Assembly (NCBI GenBank): GCA_018971305.1
Contig: JAGXBC010000001.1
Span: forward strand, 248,001 to 312,000
DNA: 64,000 nucleotides
From: Patescibacteria group bacterium
GTDB taxonomy: Bacteria > Patescibacteria > Paceibacteria > UBA6257 > 2-01-FULL-56-20
Reading direction: 5' to 3'
In this document: positions 1-8,401 of the stretch, in pieces
Layout: each line of letters starts with the position of its first letter
How positions within the stretch are numbered: the stretch's first letter is position 1
Made by a program: the position numbers and the translations under genes
Notes under the pieces: model-generated
What the model was told of the DNA's origin: nothing
Databases searched by the model: none
The model's input: only the letters and a program-made list of their open reading frames with translations

Positions 1-823
1 CGATCCTCAGGCGCGAAGCGGTTTATTCCAAAACAGTCTGTCCCTTACAACCTTCCCGGGATATGATGTTGCCCTGAAGACCGGCACAAGTAATGATTAT
101 CGTGATGCTTGGTCCCTAGGATACACACCGTCGCTTGTGGTTGGAGTTTGGGCTGGAAATAATGACAACAGACCAATGCAGAGAAACGGCTTCAGTGTTC
201 TCGCGGCGGTACCGATCTGGCACGATTTTATGGTAGAAGCGATTAAAAATGTTCAGCCGGAAACTTTTAATAAGCCCGACCCCCAGTATCCACAGAAACC
301 CATATTGGCTGGCGACTACCTCCACGATAAACAGGTCCACTCTATCCTTTATTATGTTGACCGTAATAATCCCACTGGTCCGCCCCCGCAGAATCCCGAG
401 AACGATTCTCAGTTTACAAACTGGGAAACCGGCGTTCTTGCTTGGGCCGCTCAAAATATTCCCGATTTTAAGGACTATAACCAGACAATTCCCGATTCTA
501 ATATCGCAACAAGCACGCAGAATTTCGGTCTGCCACCGCGTGTCAGAATAGCCGAGCCGCTTACCGGAGGATTTATAGACGGTCGGCAAATAAACGTAGC
601 CGCTAGTATAAATAGCACCGACCCCTTGTTAAAAGTTATTGCGCGCTTTAATGGGTCAACAGTTCAAGAGATATCCTTTCCACAAGGAATGACGAGTTAT
701 GATCTGCGTTTTTCATTTTCACCCAATGATACTCAGTCCCAAAATTTATTAGAGGTAGAAGCGGTTGATAAAAACAATCAAAGCGGTAAGGCGGCAACAA
801 TAATTTACGGAAACAATAATTAA
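1..823 (+). CDS. Penicillin-binding protein (class A transpeptidase), C-terminal part, truncated by window edge
   Basis: Cross-links peptidoglycan outside the cytoplasmic membrane. The reading frame is open from the window edge (first full codon at base 2), so the true start lies upstream. Near the beginning it reads ALKTGTSNDYRDAW and later GYTPSLVVGVWAGNNDN: the KTGT box is the third catalytic motif of penicillin-binding transpeptidases, and the following W-G-N-N-D segment is typical of bifunctional PBP1A-type enzymes. After the catalytic core comes a tail of about 200 residues with a Pro-rich stretch (GPPPQNPEN) and an Ig-like beta region at the end. The stop overlaps the convergent dnaN stop by 3 nt. 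The SxxK and SxN motifs and any glycosyltransferase domain are outside the window, so class A is inferred from the C-terminal style. Confidence 0.85.
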   Translation, partial: DPQARSGLFQNSLSLTTFPGYDVALKTGTSNDYRDAWSLGYTPSLVVGVWAGNNDNRPMQRNGFSVLAAVPIWHDFMVEAIKNVQPETFNKPDPQYPQKPILAGDYLHDKQVHSILYYVDRNNPTGPPPQNPENDSQFTNWETGVLAWAAQNIPDFKDYNQTIPDSNIATSTQNFGLPPRVRIAEPLTGGFIDGRQINVAASINSTDPLLKVIARFNGSTVQEISFPQGMTSYDLRFSFSPNDTQSQNLLEVEAVDKNNQSGKAATIIYGNNN

Positions 824-1932
824 TCTCCGGCTATCGGTTTTACGATATAGATATACGAATCGTCGCCAAGGGATTTTAATTGAGCCGGCTCATTCTCGCT
901 ATTAATTCCAAAAAATACCTCTTCCGAGTTTAGAATTTTTAATGCCTCCGAAAGATATCTCCAATTAAAAATAGTTTCTTTGAGATTTCCTTGTATTTTC
1001 CCGGATAGAAGATAATTGTTTTCCCCTATTGATTGGTCTGCCGAATTAACTTCTATTGTTTTTTTATTTTCTTGGGACTTTATTTTTACTTCATTATTTC
1101 TGCTGCCAAAAACGCTAGTTAATTTCAGTGCATTAATAAACTCTTGTTTATTAAGAATAATCTCTGTGTTGAATTTCTTCGGTATAATAGCTTTATATTC
1201 CGGGAAATTTCCCTCTATTAATCTGGAGAGTAATTCTAATTGTTCAGTTTTGAATAAAATTTGATTGTCGTCATGATAAATTTTAATAATTTCTTCTCCG
1301 TTCAATGTTTTTTGTAATTCTTTTGCCGTTTTAAGAGGTATTAAAACTTTAAATTTTTGTTCATAATTAGTTTTAAATTCGTCTTTATTTATTGTTTTTT
1401 CTGCTAAACGAAAGCTGTCCGTCGCAGCCAATTTTATTTCATCTATAGAAAAATCAAATAATACTGAATTTAATTCCAGTCTTAATTCTGAAAATTGTGA
1501 GGCAATAAGGACTTGATTTAATGAATTCTTTATTATTTCTGCTTTAATTTCAATAAATTCTTTTTGATTTTTTATCTTGGGAGTTATAGGGAAATCTTCT
1601 GCCGGGGCTCCCTGAATAACAGCTTCATAATTATCTGTTTTTATAATTAATTTATTGTTTTTATTTTCTATATTTAACCTATCACTTTCGAGGTTATTAA
1701 CGATATTTGATAATAAATTAACAGGTACGGTAAACCTTCCGTTTTCTATAACTTTTCCCAGAACAGAGAAACTTGAGGCAATTTCTAGGTCTGTTGATGT
1801 TATTTTTATTTTATTCCCGTCGGTTTCTAAAAGAATATTTTTTAATATCGGTAAATTAAGATTTTCATTATTTATTCTCTCTACAACAAAAACACCTTTT
1901 TTAAGATTATCTTTTATAACTATAAATTTCAT
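820..1932 (-). CDS. dnaN: DNA polymerase III subunit beta (sliding clamp)
   Basis: Ring-shaped processivity clamp that tethers the replicative polymerase to DNA. At 370 residues it has the usual length of the family, and the three-fold repeated clamp layout is visible as successive beta-rich modules, starting MKFIVIKDNLKKGV and ending with the C-terminal signature region YIYIVKPIAGD. It lies directly downstream of dnaA on the same strand, separated by 118 AT-rich bases, which is the standard dnaA-dnaN order next to an origin. The sequence is Asn/Lys-rich, more AT-biased than neighbouring genes. The convergent upstream PBP gene overlaps the stop codon. Confidence 0.95.
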   Translation of the reverse strand: MKFIVIKDNLKKGVFVVERINNENLNLPILKNILLETDGNKIKITSTDLEIASSFSVLGKVIENGRFTVPVNLLSNIVNNLESDRLNIENKNNKLIIKTDNYEAVIQGAPAEDFPITPKIKNQKEFIEIKAEIIKNSLNQVLIASQFSELRLELNSVLFDFSIDEIKLAATDSFRLAEKTINKDEFKTNYEQKFKVLIPLKTAKELQKTLNGEEIIKIYHDDNQILFKTEQLELLSRLIEGNFPEYKAIIPKKFNTEIILNKQEFINALKLTSVFGSRNNEVKIKSQENKKTIEVNSADQSIGENNYLLSGKIQGNLKETIFNWRYLSEALKILNSEEVFFGINSENEPAQLKSLGDDSYIYIVKPIAGD

Positions 1933-2050
1933 TATATTAATTAAATTATTTTTACTGTTAATACTATTAGTCCTGTTAATTAGTGGATAAGTATTATAAC
2001 TATAAATTTAACCGATTAAATATAATTTTAATTTGTTAATATACTGTTTA
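1933..2050 (-). promoter_or_regulatory. dnaA-dnaN spacer with one DnaA-box-like site
   Basis: A strongly AT-rich spacer of 118 bases. Positions 1982-1990 read AGTGGATAA, the complement of TTATCCACT, one mismatch from the TTATCCACA DnaA box. It could serve as an origin element or for autoregulation of dnaN. No other clear signal is seen. Confidence 0.35.
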
Positions 2051-3397
2051 TTAACTCTTAAAAATTATATCTTTAATAGATAATATCTCCTGATTTAAAT
2101 TGGGATTTTTATTAACTTCCTGGTTTATTTTCTCATATGAGTGTATTGCTGTTGTATGATCTCTCCCCATCTTTTCCCCAATATACGGATAAGATAATTC
2201 TGAAATATCCCTTAATAAGTACATAGCAATTTGCCTCGGTTTTACAACTTCTTTCCTGCGATTATGGCTTATAAGATCTTCTATGGAAATATTAAAGAAC
2301 TCGGCTACTGCTTTAAGAATTTGGCCGTCATTAACCCTTTTAAAAGACGACTGAATGGATTTTTCTATAATTTCTTCAGCGACAGATTCGTTTATTGCGG
2401 TTTGTTTTTTGTCCTGATAAAAAAGTATCTTTTTTAAGACACCTTCTAATTCCCTGATATTTTTCTTTACTTTTTTAGCTATAATATCAACAACGGCATC
2501 GCTTAAAACCAAACCGGTTTCCTGCAACTTGCTTTTTATAATAGCCACACGAGTTTCGTATTCTGGATAGCCGATGTCTGTTATTAAACCCCCCTCAAAC
2601 CGCGAACGTAGGCGTTCTTCAAGGGTTGGAATGGATTGCGGCGGCCTGTCTGAGGATATTATTATTTGTTTATTGGCCTCATAAAGAGCGTTGAAAGTAT
2701 GGAAGAATTCCTCCTCGGTTTTTTCTTTTCCGCCTATGAATTGAATGTCGTCAATAATCAAAACATCTACGTCGCGATATTTTCTTTTCATATCTTCCAT
2801 TCTTTTATTACGTATCCCCCAGACGATGTCGCTTGTGAATTTTTCTGAAGAGACATATTTAGGACGTATCTTCCTCTGGTACCTGGAATTAATTTCGTTA
2901 CCGATCGCTTGTATCAGATGGGTTTTCCCGAGACCAACCAACCCATAAACGAAAAAGGGATTATACTTCGTACCGATCTCGTTAACGATTGATGATGCTG
3001 CGGCGAAGGCCAGTTCGTTTGATGGGCCGACCACGAATGACTGCATTGTATAGCGCGGATTCAGATTTGTTTCCGGATCAACCTTAAATTCTAAACCTAT
3101 TGTGTTGTCCAGTTTTTGTGTCGGAGCGCTTGGGGAGAGGGGTTCTGTCGCCTGATTCGCAACCACAAACTCTAGTTTTCTGGCAGAGGTGTCGAAATTC
3201 CTCATAATCCCAAGAAGATTTTTATTATATTTATTTTCAACCCATTCTTTAGCAAAATTATTTGGTAAAGATATATAAAACGTGCCATCTTTTTTATCGA
3301 AGAGGCGGCTATTTTTAAGCCATGTTGCAAAATTTGCCCTGGAAAGTTGGATTTCCATTTCCCCCAACGTAGATTGCCAAAGTTGTTCCAGGTCCAT
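2051..3397 (-). CDS. dnaA: Chromosomal replication initiator protein DnaA
   Basis: Initiates replication by binding DnaA boxes and melting the origin. Domain I (about residues 1-80, starting MDLEQLWQSTLGEM) is followed by a short linker and the AAA+ domain III. Walker A is YGLVGLGKTH at about 151-160, and Walker B is DVLIIDDIQF with the DnaA-specific double aspartate. The arginine-rich sensor region SIPTLEERLRSRFEGGL follows. Domain IV has the helix-turn-helix signature GRDHTTAIHSYEKI near the C-terminus. At 448 residues it is a normal length. Divergent from rpmH across the candidate origin and followed by dnaN. The ATG at 3397 fits the conserved N-terminus. Confidence 0.97.
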   Translation of the reverse strand: MDLEQLWQSTLGEMEIQLSRANFATWLKNSRLFDKKDGTFYISLPNNFAKEWVENKYNKNLLGIMRNFDTSARKLEFVVANQATEPLSPSAPTQKLDNTIGLEFKVDPETNLNPRYTMQSFVVGPSNELAFAAASSIVNEIGTKYNPFFVYGLVGLGKTHLIQAIGNEINSRYQRKIRPKYVSSEKFTSDIVWGIRNKRMEDMKRKYRDVDVLIIDDIQFIGGKEKTEEEFFHTFNALYEANKQIIISSDRPPQSIPTLEERLRSRFEGGLITDIGYPEYETRVAIIKSKLQETGLVLSDAVVDIIAKKVKKNIRELEGVLKKILFYQDKKQTAINESVAEEIIEKSIQSSFKRVNDGQILKAVAEFFNISIEDLISHNRRKEVVKPRQIAMYLLRDISELSYPYIGEKMGRDHTTAIHSYEKINQEVNKNPNLNQEILSIKDIIFKS

Positions 3398-3645
3398 ATA
3401 ATTATTTATCCAGTTTTTATTTTATTTATATCTCCAACACATCGTTAATTCGTTAGTCTTAATTCTAATTTTTATTTTGTCTTTTAGTCAAAGGACGAAA
3501 TGGCTAGATTCTGGGGATTACATGTTGATAACTATTTTACAAAAGAAAATAATGTTATCAAAAATCTTAACGCCCTAATTGTAGTGTTATATAACACCGG
3601 CGTCAAATGTTTTGAATTTTTTAAAGACCGTGTTAGTATTTAAAA
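3398..3645. other. Candidate replication origin (oriC) between dnaA and rpmH
   Basis: A 248-base AT-rich non-coding stretch between divergent dnaA and rpmH, a classical bacterial oriC location. DnaA-box-like sites seen by eye: 3523-3531 TGTTGATAA (complement TTATCAACA, one mismatch from TTATCCACA), 3555-3563 TTATCAAAA (two mismatches), and TTATCCAGT near 3408-3416 (two mismatches). Positions 3584-3597 form a perfect 14-base palindrome, GTGTTATATAACAC, which could instead be an operator for rpmH. No perfect box is present, so the call rests mainly on gene context. A GC-skew switch here would confirm it. Confidence 0.5.
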
Positions 3646-3780
3646 ATGTCCGTTACCTATCAGCCCAAGAAGAGGAAGCGCGCAAAAGCCCACGGCTTTC
3701 GCTCTAGGCAAAGAACACCGGGCGGCCGCAGGGTTTTGGCGAAAAGGCGTCTCAAAAAAAGGCGACGCCTAGCAGTTTAA
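3646..3780 (+). CDS. rpmH: Large ribosomal subunit protein bL34
   Basis: A 44-residue highly basic protein of the large ribosomal subunit. It starts MSVTYQPKKRKRAKAHGF and contains the family core FRSRQRTPGGRRVLAKRR, matching the bL34 pattern of N-terminal TYQP, central GFRxR and C-terminal RRxKGR-like region. It begins the plus-strand rpmH-rnpA-yidC-jag cluster that classically flanks dnaA. The stop TAA ends at 3780, about 90 bases before rnpA. Confidence 0.96.
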   Translation: MSVTYQPKKRKRAKAHGFRSRQRTPGGRRVLAKRRLKKRRRLAV

Positions 3781-3870
3781 CGGCTCCGCAGTCCCCAATT
3801 TAACCATTAGCCCCCCTGTTTTGTGGCCAGGATTTTGTTGTTAAGCACTAAAGACTATTACTATTGGCAT

Positions 3871-4188
3871 ATGTTTCCCCGAAGCTATCGTCTCCCGGTT
3901 AAGGAAGCGCACACAAGACTGCGGAAATTGTTCTCGTCTCCATATTTTATAGTGAAGACCGCCGTCAATACCACTGGGCATAATAGATTCGGTATAATAA
4001 TAGCTAACAGTTCGGTAAAGAAATCAACGAAGCGCCATTTTTGGAAAAGGCGTTTTATCGGAATTCTCCGGGGATGGCCAAATTTCCAGAAAGATTTTCT
4101 GTTTATCATTTCCCCTAAAATAAACAACCTAGATCAGAACAAACTTAAAGAGGAAATTAACGAGTCTCTGCCGGCCGCCGGTCGTTAG
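3871..4188 (+). CDS. rnpA: Ribonuclease P protein component
   Basis: Protein cofactor of RNase P, which removes 5' leaders from tRNA precursors. The ATG at 3871 (MFPRSYRLP) is preferred over an upstream GTG at 3823 because it aligns with the usual N-terminus LPRxxRLxxxxDF. The RNA-binding motif reads SSVKKSTKRHFWKRRF, equivalent to the family RNR helix. The predicted product is 105 residues, close to the usual 110-120. It follows rpmH and is separated from yidC by 27 bases. The sequence is divergent, as is common for this family; context adds much of the certainty. Confidence 0.88.
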   Translation: MFPRSYRLPVKEAHTRLRKLFSSPYFIVKTAVNTTGHNRFGIIIANSSVKKSTKRHFWKRRFIGILRGWPNFQKDFLFIISPKINNLDQNKLKEEINESLPAAGR

Positions 4189-4215
4189 AGCGCAATAGCT
4201 ATTTCAGTCAACACC

Positions 4216-4968
4216 ATGTCTTATTTATATAATTTAATTTTATACCACCCGCTCCTTAACGCCCTGATATTTTTCTACAACACGATTGCTTTCCATGATT
4301 TGGGTTTAGCTATAATTTTCTTAACCCTTTTAATTCGCCTGATACTGTTTCCCCTTTTCCACAAGGGAAGCCGACACCAGATTGTGATGCAAAAACTTCA
4401 GCCCAAGCTAAAAAAGATCCAGGAAGTCCACAAAGACGACAAAGAAAAACAGGCCCAAGCGATGATGGATTTATATAAAGAACACCAAGTCAACCCCTTC
4501 GCGGGAATTTTAATCCTCATCGTGCAGCTGCCGATACTCATCGCCCTTTATCAGATGTTTCTTAGAATTTTGAAACCAGATTTCCTTTCTGGCCTTTACG
4601 GATTTATTTCGGCTCCGGTTTCATTGAACGATTCGCTTTTCGGCTTGATTAATTTAGGTGAAAAGAGTATCCTGATTGTTGGTTTGGCAGCATTAGCACA
4701 ATATTTTCAGGCGCGGCTTGTTCTGCCAAAACTGGAAACAGGACATAAGCAGACGCAGATGGAGAAAATGACGAGGCATATGACGTTTATCGGTCCGATT
4801 ATGACGCTCGTCATCTTCTATAATTTGCCGTCAGCCATAGGCCTTTATTGGTTTGTAATGTCGCTTTTCTCTATTTTTCAACAAATTTTAGTTAATAAAA
4901 AGTTAGAATCAGAACAAATCGAAAAAGAAAATGGAAAACTGGGAAACATTGGTCAAAAAAATAATTGA
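4216..4968 (+). CDS. yidC: Membrane protein insertase YidC
   Basis: Inserts and folds membrane proteins in the cytoplasmic membrane, alone or with SecYEG. The 250-residue protein corresponds to the conserved YidC/Oxa1 core without the large periplasmic domain of proteobacterial versions. Visible features are an N-terminal hydrophobic helix, the segment IIFLTLLIRLILFPLFHKGS with the conserved arginine in a membrane groove, a charged cytoplasmic loop (LQPKLKKIQEVHKDDKEKQ), then NPFAGILILIVQLPILIALY and further C-terminal membrane helices. It is in the rnpA-yidC-jag order and its 3' end overlaps the jag start by 38 bases, suggesting translational coupling. Confidence 0.95.
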   Translation: MSYLYNLILYHPLLNALIFFYNTIAFHDLGLAIIFLTLLIRLILFPLFHKGSRHQIVMQKLQPKLKKIQEVHKDDKEKQAQAMMDLYKEHQVNPFAGILILIVQLPILIALYQMFLRILKPDFLSGLYGFISAPVSLNDSLFGLINLGEKSILIVGLAALAQYFQARLVLPKLETGHKQTQMEKMTRHMTFIGPIMTLVIFYNLPSAIGLYWFVMSLFSIFQQILVNKKLESEQIEKENGKLGNIGQKNN

Positions 4969-5371
4969 GTTAATGGGTTTCGCGGATTACAAGGTGGAGG
5001 CTAAGTCCGACGAAAAACACGGTTCAATTCATATCTACGACAACCCGAACCTTATCCAGGAGAACCTGCCAGTTATTATTGAAAGCTTGAATCATATTTT
5101 ACAGATGGTCGCGAGAAAGAACGACCAGCCGCCGCCGTTTTTTGACGTTAACGATTACCGCCAGAGACGGGAGAGCTTGATAGCCGAGCTTGCGCGTGCA
5201 GCGGCAAAGAAGGTTTTAACAACCAAAGAACAAGTTTCTCTACCAGCTATGAATTCCTATGAGCGTCGCCTTGTGCACGTGGAGTTAGCCGTTCATCCGG
5301 AGGTAACCACCGAAAGCGTGGGCACCGGGAAAGAAAGATACGTGATTATAAAACCCCTGGAAGATAAATAA
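4931..5371 (+). CDS. jag: R3H-domain RNA-binding protein (Jag/KhpB-like)
   Basis: Predicted RNA-binding protein of the Jag/KhpB family encoded after yidC in many bacteria. The N-terminal half fits a KH-like fold (VEAKSDEKHGSIHIYDNPN); the C-terminal half is an R3H domain with the sequence LPAMNSYERRLVHVELAVH, in which the R-x-x-V-H motif is clear (ERRLVHVEL). At 146 residues it lacks the N-terminal Jag_N domain found in Firmicutes. The ATG at 4931 overlaps yidC by 38 bases; an ATG at 4973 just after the yidC stop is an alternative start that would remove 14 residues. A strong hairpin follows 16 bases after the stop. Confidence 0.88.
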   Translation: MENWETLVKKIIELMGFADYKVEAKSDEKHGSIHIYDNPNLIQENLPVIIESLNHILQMVARKNDQPPPFFDVNDYRQRRESLIAELARAAAKKVLTTKEQVSLPAMNSYERRLVHVELAVHPEVTTESVGTGKERYVIIKPLEDK

Positions 5372-5386
5372 TTGTCGGTGCAAATA

Positions 5387-5416
5387 TAATACCCCGTATA
5401 TGCGGGGTATTATATT
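5387..5416. terminator. Bidirectional terminator between jag and the T4SS operon
   Basis: Inverted repeat AATACCCCG / CGGGGTATT with a short TATATG loop, flanked by T-rich sequence on the plus side (TATATTTTA) and AT-rich sequence on the minus side. It separates the convergent jag gene and the 430-aa gene. Confidence 0.75.
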
Positions 5417-5438
5417 TTATGATTGGAAAATCCGGAAA

Positions 5439-6731
5439 TTATTTTAGTGATATCGCATAAACGAGACTGTCGTATCTATTAATAAAGAGAAGAGTGTTGT
5501 TAAAGACCCCAAGATTCTTGGCGTCAAGTTTTTGATTCAAGTCGGCGAAGACGGAGGTTACGTTGCCGCTAGAAAGATCTATCTTATAAAAGTTATCCAG
5601 GGTGAATAGGGCCATCTTTTCATAATCATCCGGCAGAGAGCTGACGCTTAATTTTTGGGAATCGCGTGGGACGGCGCAATAAAGATAGTTTTTGACCGTT
5701 ACCGGCGGCTGCTTTTGGGCGGCGCTTTTCGTGGTTGTTGCCGTGGTCGAGGTTGAGACCGTAGATGTCGGATTTTGGATTTCTGTGTCAAAGGTGCATT
5801 TTGACGGCAGAGTTAGGAAGGTAAGACTGTTGATAACATTCCCTTCGGGATTGGTCAGGGACAACTTTCCCCCTACGTTTGTCAGGCTGTTTCCGCTGAG
5901 GAGCAGTCCCATTCCAGCGGACCTGCTCCAGATAGATTCCATACCGGAGTAGCCATTAACGAGCTGGGACAATGTTTTATTTTTTGTATCAATAAGCCAA
6001 ACGGACCCCGAGGTGAAGGCACTGCCCCTATCGGACATGATTATGTTATTGGGGCTAATCCAGTCTAAGATCTGATCCTGGACATTCAATTTCATCAACT
6101 CAACCGCCTTAGCCTTAGAGTTTGATATGTCTAGGGTTTGGAGCGAGAGGGCGCTAGAACCATTTATGTTGGAGAAATAGGCAATCTTGTAATCATCCGG
6201 TGACCATGTTGTTGACAGGAGACCTTGTGCGAGCGGCTGCCAAGATTTACTGTCAATATCAAATACGCTTTCCTGGGGATTGGATGAGTCGCCGAAGACA
6301 GCAAGAATTTTTTTGCCGTCGTAGGAAAAATCGGCGCGGATGAGGCCCGCTATCGCCGAAGAACTTAAAACCGAAGGATTGCCGGAAGATACTTTGATTA
6401 TTTGTCCCGTGGGGCGGACAAGAATCGCGTTGTTCTGCGCGTCAACATAAAAATTTATCGCGGAGCTTTGTGAGATTACCCCGAATTTTTGTCCGGCGGA
6501 AATGGTTGGTGTCGGAGTTTGGCCGTTCGTTCCGGTGCCCTGTCCGCTCGTTTCGTTGCCGTTGTTCTGCCCGGACCCTCCTCCTGCGGTCGTTTCTGTT
6601 GGAAGCGTGCCGGTGAAGGCGTTGCCGCTGGAAGGCGAAGGCGCACCTGAGCGATAGCGCAGGAAATAACCGATGCCTATAGCAAGCGCGATAACACCGA
6701 CGATTCCTAAGATGTAATAGATGCGCTTCAT
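5439..6731 (-). CDS. Membrane-anchored beta-propeller-like protein of unknown function
   Basis: A 430-residue protein with an N-terminal membrane anchor (IYYILGIVGVIALAIGIGYF) followed by a long Gly/Ser/Thr-rich linker (about residues 30-80) and an extracytoplasmic domain. The repeated beta segments with patterns like DFSYDGKKILAVFGDSS and TTWSPDDYKIAYFSNING match WD40-like/TolB-type propeller blades. A Thr/Ser-rich insert (TSTVSTSTTATTTKS) lies at about 325-340. It is the last gene on the minus strand of the secretion cluster, 38 bases after the pilin gene at 6770, and ends at the shared terminator. The position suggests a surface or assembly role for the pilus, but no specific function can be assigned. 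Confidence 0.7.
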   Translation of the reverse strand: MKRIYYILGIVGVIALAIGIGYFLRYRSGAPSPSSGNAFTGTLPTETTAGGGSGQNNGNETSGQGTGTNGQTPTPTISAGQKFGVISQSSAINFYVDAQNNAILVRPTGQIIKVSSGNPSVLSSSAIAGLIRADFSYDGKKILAVFGDSSNPQESVFDIDSKSWQPLAQGLLSTTWSPDDYKIAYFSNINGSSALSLQTLDISNSKAKAVELMKLNVQDQILDWISPNNIIMSDRGSAFTSGSVWLIDTKNKTLSQLVNGYSGMESIWSRSAGMGLLLSGNSLTNVGGKLSLTNPEGNVINSLTFLTLPSKCTFDTEIQNPTSTVSTSTTATTTKSAAQKQPPVTVKNYLYCAVPRDSQKLSVSSLPDDYEKMALFTLDNFYKIDLSSGNVTSVFADLNQKLDAKNLGVFNNTLLFINRYDSLVYAISLK

Positions 6732-6769
6732 GTAATTCTAATTAATGATAATTATATAGAAAGATATGG

Positions 6770-7702
6770 TTACCTTGTTGAAAGCCATCTAAGGAGCGGA
6801 GATACCGCCCAAGTACCTCCCATCAATGGACTCCCGGCCTTGAATGATATGGTTGTTCCGAGTAGAAGATCGTGTAATTGAGGGTCTAGAAAAAGTGACT
6901 GTGAAAACGTAGCAAAATGAGCGCCGTTCGGATCGGGTGTGAGTTTTAGCTTATAACCCGGGGTAGGAATGAGATAATCCGATGTTAAACCACTATAAAG
7001 GACTACATCTATAGTTGGAACACCAGAACAATCCCCATTAATCGTTCCGTCCATATAAACTGTATCTCCAGTGTAGGCAGTATAGGACTGTGTTGATATC
7101 GTGTTTTGGTTGTTGGCGTCTTTCCATACTAAAGTAGCACCAGTTATGGTGCAGGTAGTTAGTGATGCTGTATTACCACAACCCTTACTACTATTAGTAT
7201 CGAGCAAAAAACAAGGATTACCACCACAACCCTGAATTGTTGAGCAGCTTGGCGCGCAGGCCAATATTCCATTAGGAGCAGCACAACCATACATTGTTTG
7301 CCCACTCGACAAACTTACCCCTATCGACGACACATTAGCCGGAGATAGTGTGGGCAGATTGAGGTTAACAAGATTGGGGTTGATAACGTTCAGTATAAGA
7401 TATGCTCCACCAAGGAGAACTAAGCCCAATAAAGCGCTTTTTATCCAATCTTTACCCTCGCTTTGTCCGGAAGGATTGCCTGCGGCAAAGATATACTTAA
7501 CTCCACCGAATACCACGGCTCCGAAAGCAAGGATGCCTCCTAGATATAAGGCATATTTGTAGAAAGCGTTAACGGTAGACGGAATGTCCGGACCTGTTGA
7601 GAAGGGGAGGCTCGTGTTGATGGAAACCGTGGCGGCTAAGGCCGAGTTCGCCGCGCAAGAGAACAAGAGCGCCATCGTTAACCAATAAATAGATCTTTTC
7701 AT
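6770..7702 (-). CDS. TrbC/VirB2-type pilin domain with Cys-rich C-terminal extension
   Basis: A 310-residue predicted pilus subunit. It has a signal peptide (LLFSCAANSALAA), then a pilin-like domain with two membrane helices: AFYKYALYLGGILAFGAVVF and SALLGLVLLGGAYLILNVI, joined by a short Gly/Lys loop. These resemble VirB2/TrbC pilins. The C-terminal 175 residues form a Cys-rich region followed by a beta-rich domain. Residues about 28-130 are nearly identical to those of the gene at 56849, with about nine in ten nucleotides conserved, whereas the C-terminal parts are unrelated. Its start overlaps the upstream stop in TAATG. It is the last but one gene of the T4SS operon. Confidence 0.82.
   Translation of the reverse strand: MKRSIYWLTMALLFSCAANSALAATVSINTSLPFSTGPDIPSTVNAFYKYALYLGGILAFGAVVFGGVKYIFAAGNPSGQSEGKDWIKSALLGLVLLGGAYLILNVINPNLVNLNLPTLSPANVSSIGVSLSSGQTMYGCAAPNGILACAPSCSTIQGCGGNPCFLLDTNSSKGCGNTASLTTCTITGATLVWKDANNQNTISTQSYTAYTGDTVYMDGTINGDCSGVPTIDVVLYSGLTSDYLIPTPGYKLKLTPDPNGAHFATFSQSLFLDPQLHDLLLGTTISFKAGSPLMGGTWAVSPLLRWLSTR
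7326..7620 (-). repeat. Inverted copy A of the duplicated pilin-domain segment
   Basis: Aligns without gaps, in inverted orientation, to 56940-57234. By eye about 23 differences fall in 300 positions, mostly silent third-codon changes. The pair spans nearly 49 kb including the origin region. Confidence 0.9.
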
Positions 7703-8391
7703 TATCGTCCGAAAGTTAAAATTTCGTTCGCGCTTGCCGCTTCCGACGAGTTGCGCGTGCCGTTTATGGAGAGCCCGACATCGAACTCCGAACCTGGAGG
7801 GGTAGATGGATTTAGGTTAACCGTAAGCTTGGAAGGGTCCTCTAAATTTGTCGGAGACTGGTCGTTCACGGTCCAGGAGTAGTTCAACGACGATGGCGTT
7901 GTCGTGTTGAAAAAATACGGGATAGCAGAAACCTGCAAAGAATTACCGGAGAAACTTCCATTGGGATAGGGCGAATAAATCACCGCCTCCGGAGAGACAA
8001 GTGGTATATCTATATTATCAACGAGGAGGTTGGTCGCGTAATTTGGGATTTGGATTCTTATGCTCGCAGTATCCGTGATTCCGTTTGGAACGAATCCTAT
8101 GCTTTGCATGCCAGCTCCTCCGGCGAGGAGATCATCATTCAGATACCAGTAAACTGTTTGTTTAGAAATATCGGCAGGCTTTCCTCCGACCAAGAGCTCA
8201 AAAGACACGTTTATTAGAGAATTTGTCGTGGGCATAATTTTCCCCCGATAGTCCGCCGGCACATAGCTATTTGCCCGCCAAGTAACAAGAAATTGGGGGG
8301 TTGATTGCTGGGCCCTCGCTTCGCGGATTAAAAGCAGGGCCGCGAATATAGCAGAGAACAATATTAAGACCGTATTAAGATTTTTTTTCAT
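7702..8391 (-). CDS. Secreted beta-rich protein of unknown function, T4SS operon
   Basis: A 229-residue protein with a clear signal peptide (TVLILFSAIFAALLLIREARAQ). The mature part is beta-rich, with segments such as VSFELLVGGKPADISKQTVYWYLND and SLNYSWTVNDQ that resemble Ig/PKD-like folds; DDLLAGG and SPYPNGSFSGNSLQVSA support that style. No cysteines, no catalytic motif. It sits between the acidic membrane protein and the VirB2-like pilin, overlapping the pilin start by one base, so translation is probably coupled. Likely an envelope component of the pilus; function unknown. Confidence 0.65.
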   Translation of the reverse strand: MKKNLNTVLILFSAIFAALLLIREARAQQSTPQFLVTWRANSYVPADYRGKIMPTTNSLINVSFELLVGGKPADISKQTVYWYLNDDLLAGGAGMQSIGFVPNGITDTASIRIQIPNYATNLLVDNIDIPLVSPEAVIYSPYPNGSFSGNSLQVSAIPYFFNTTTPSSLNYSWTVNDQSPTNLEDPSKLTVNLNPSTPPGSEFDVGLSINGTRNSSEAASANEILTFGR

Positions 8392-8401
8392 CCTTTATTA
8401 A

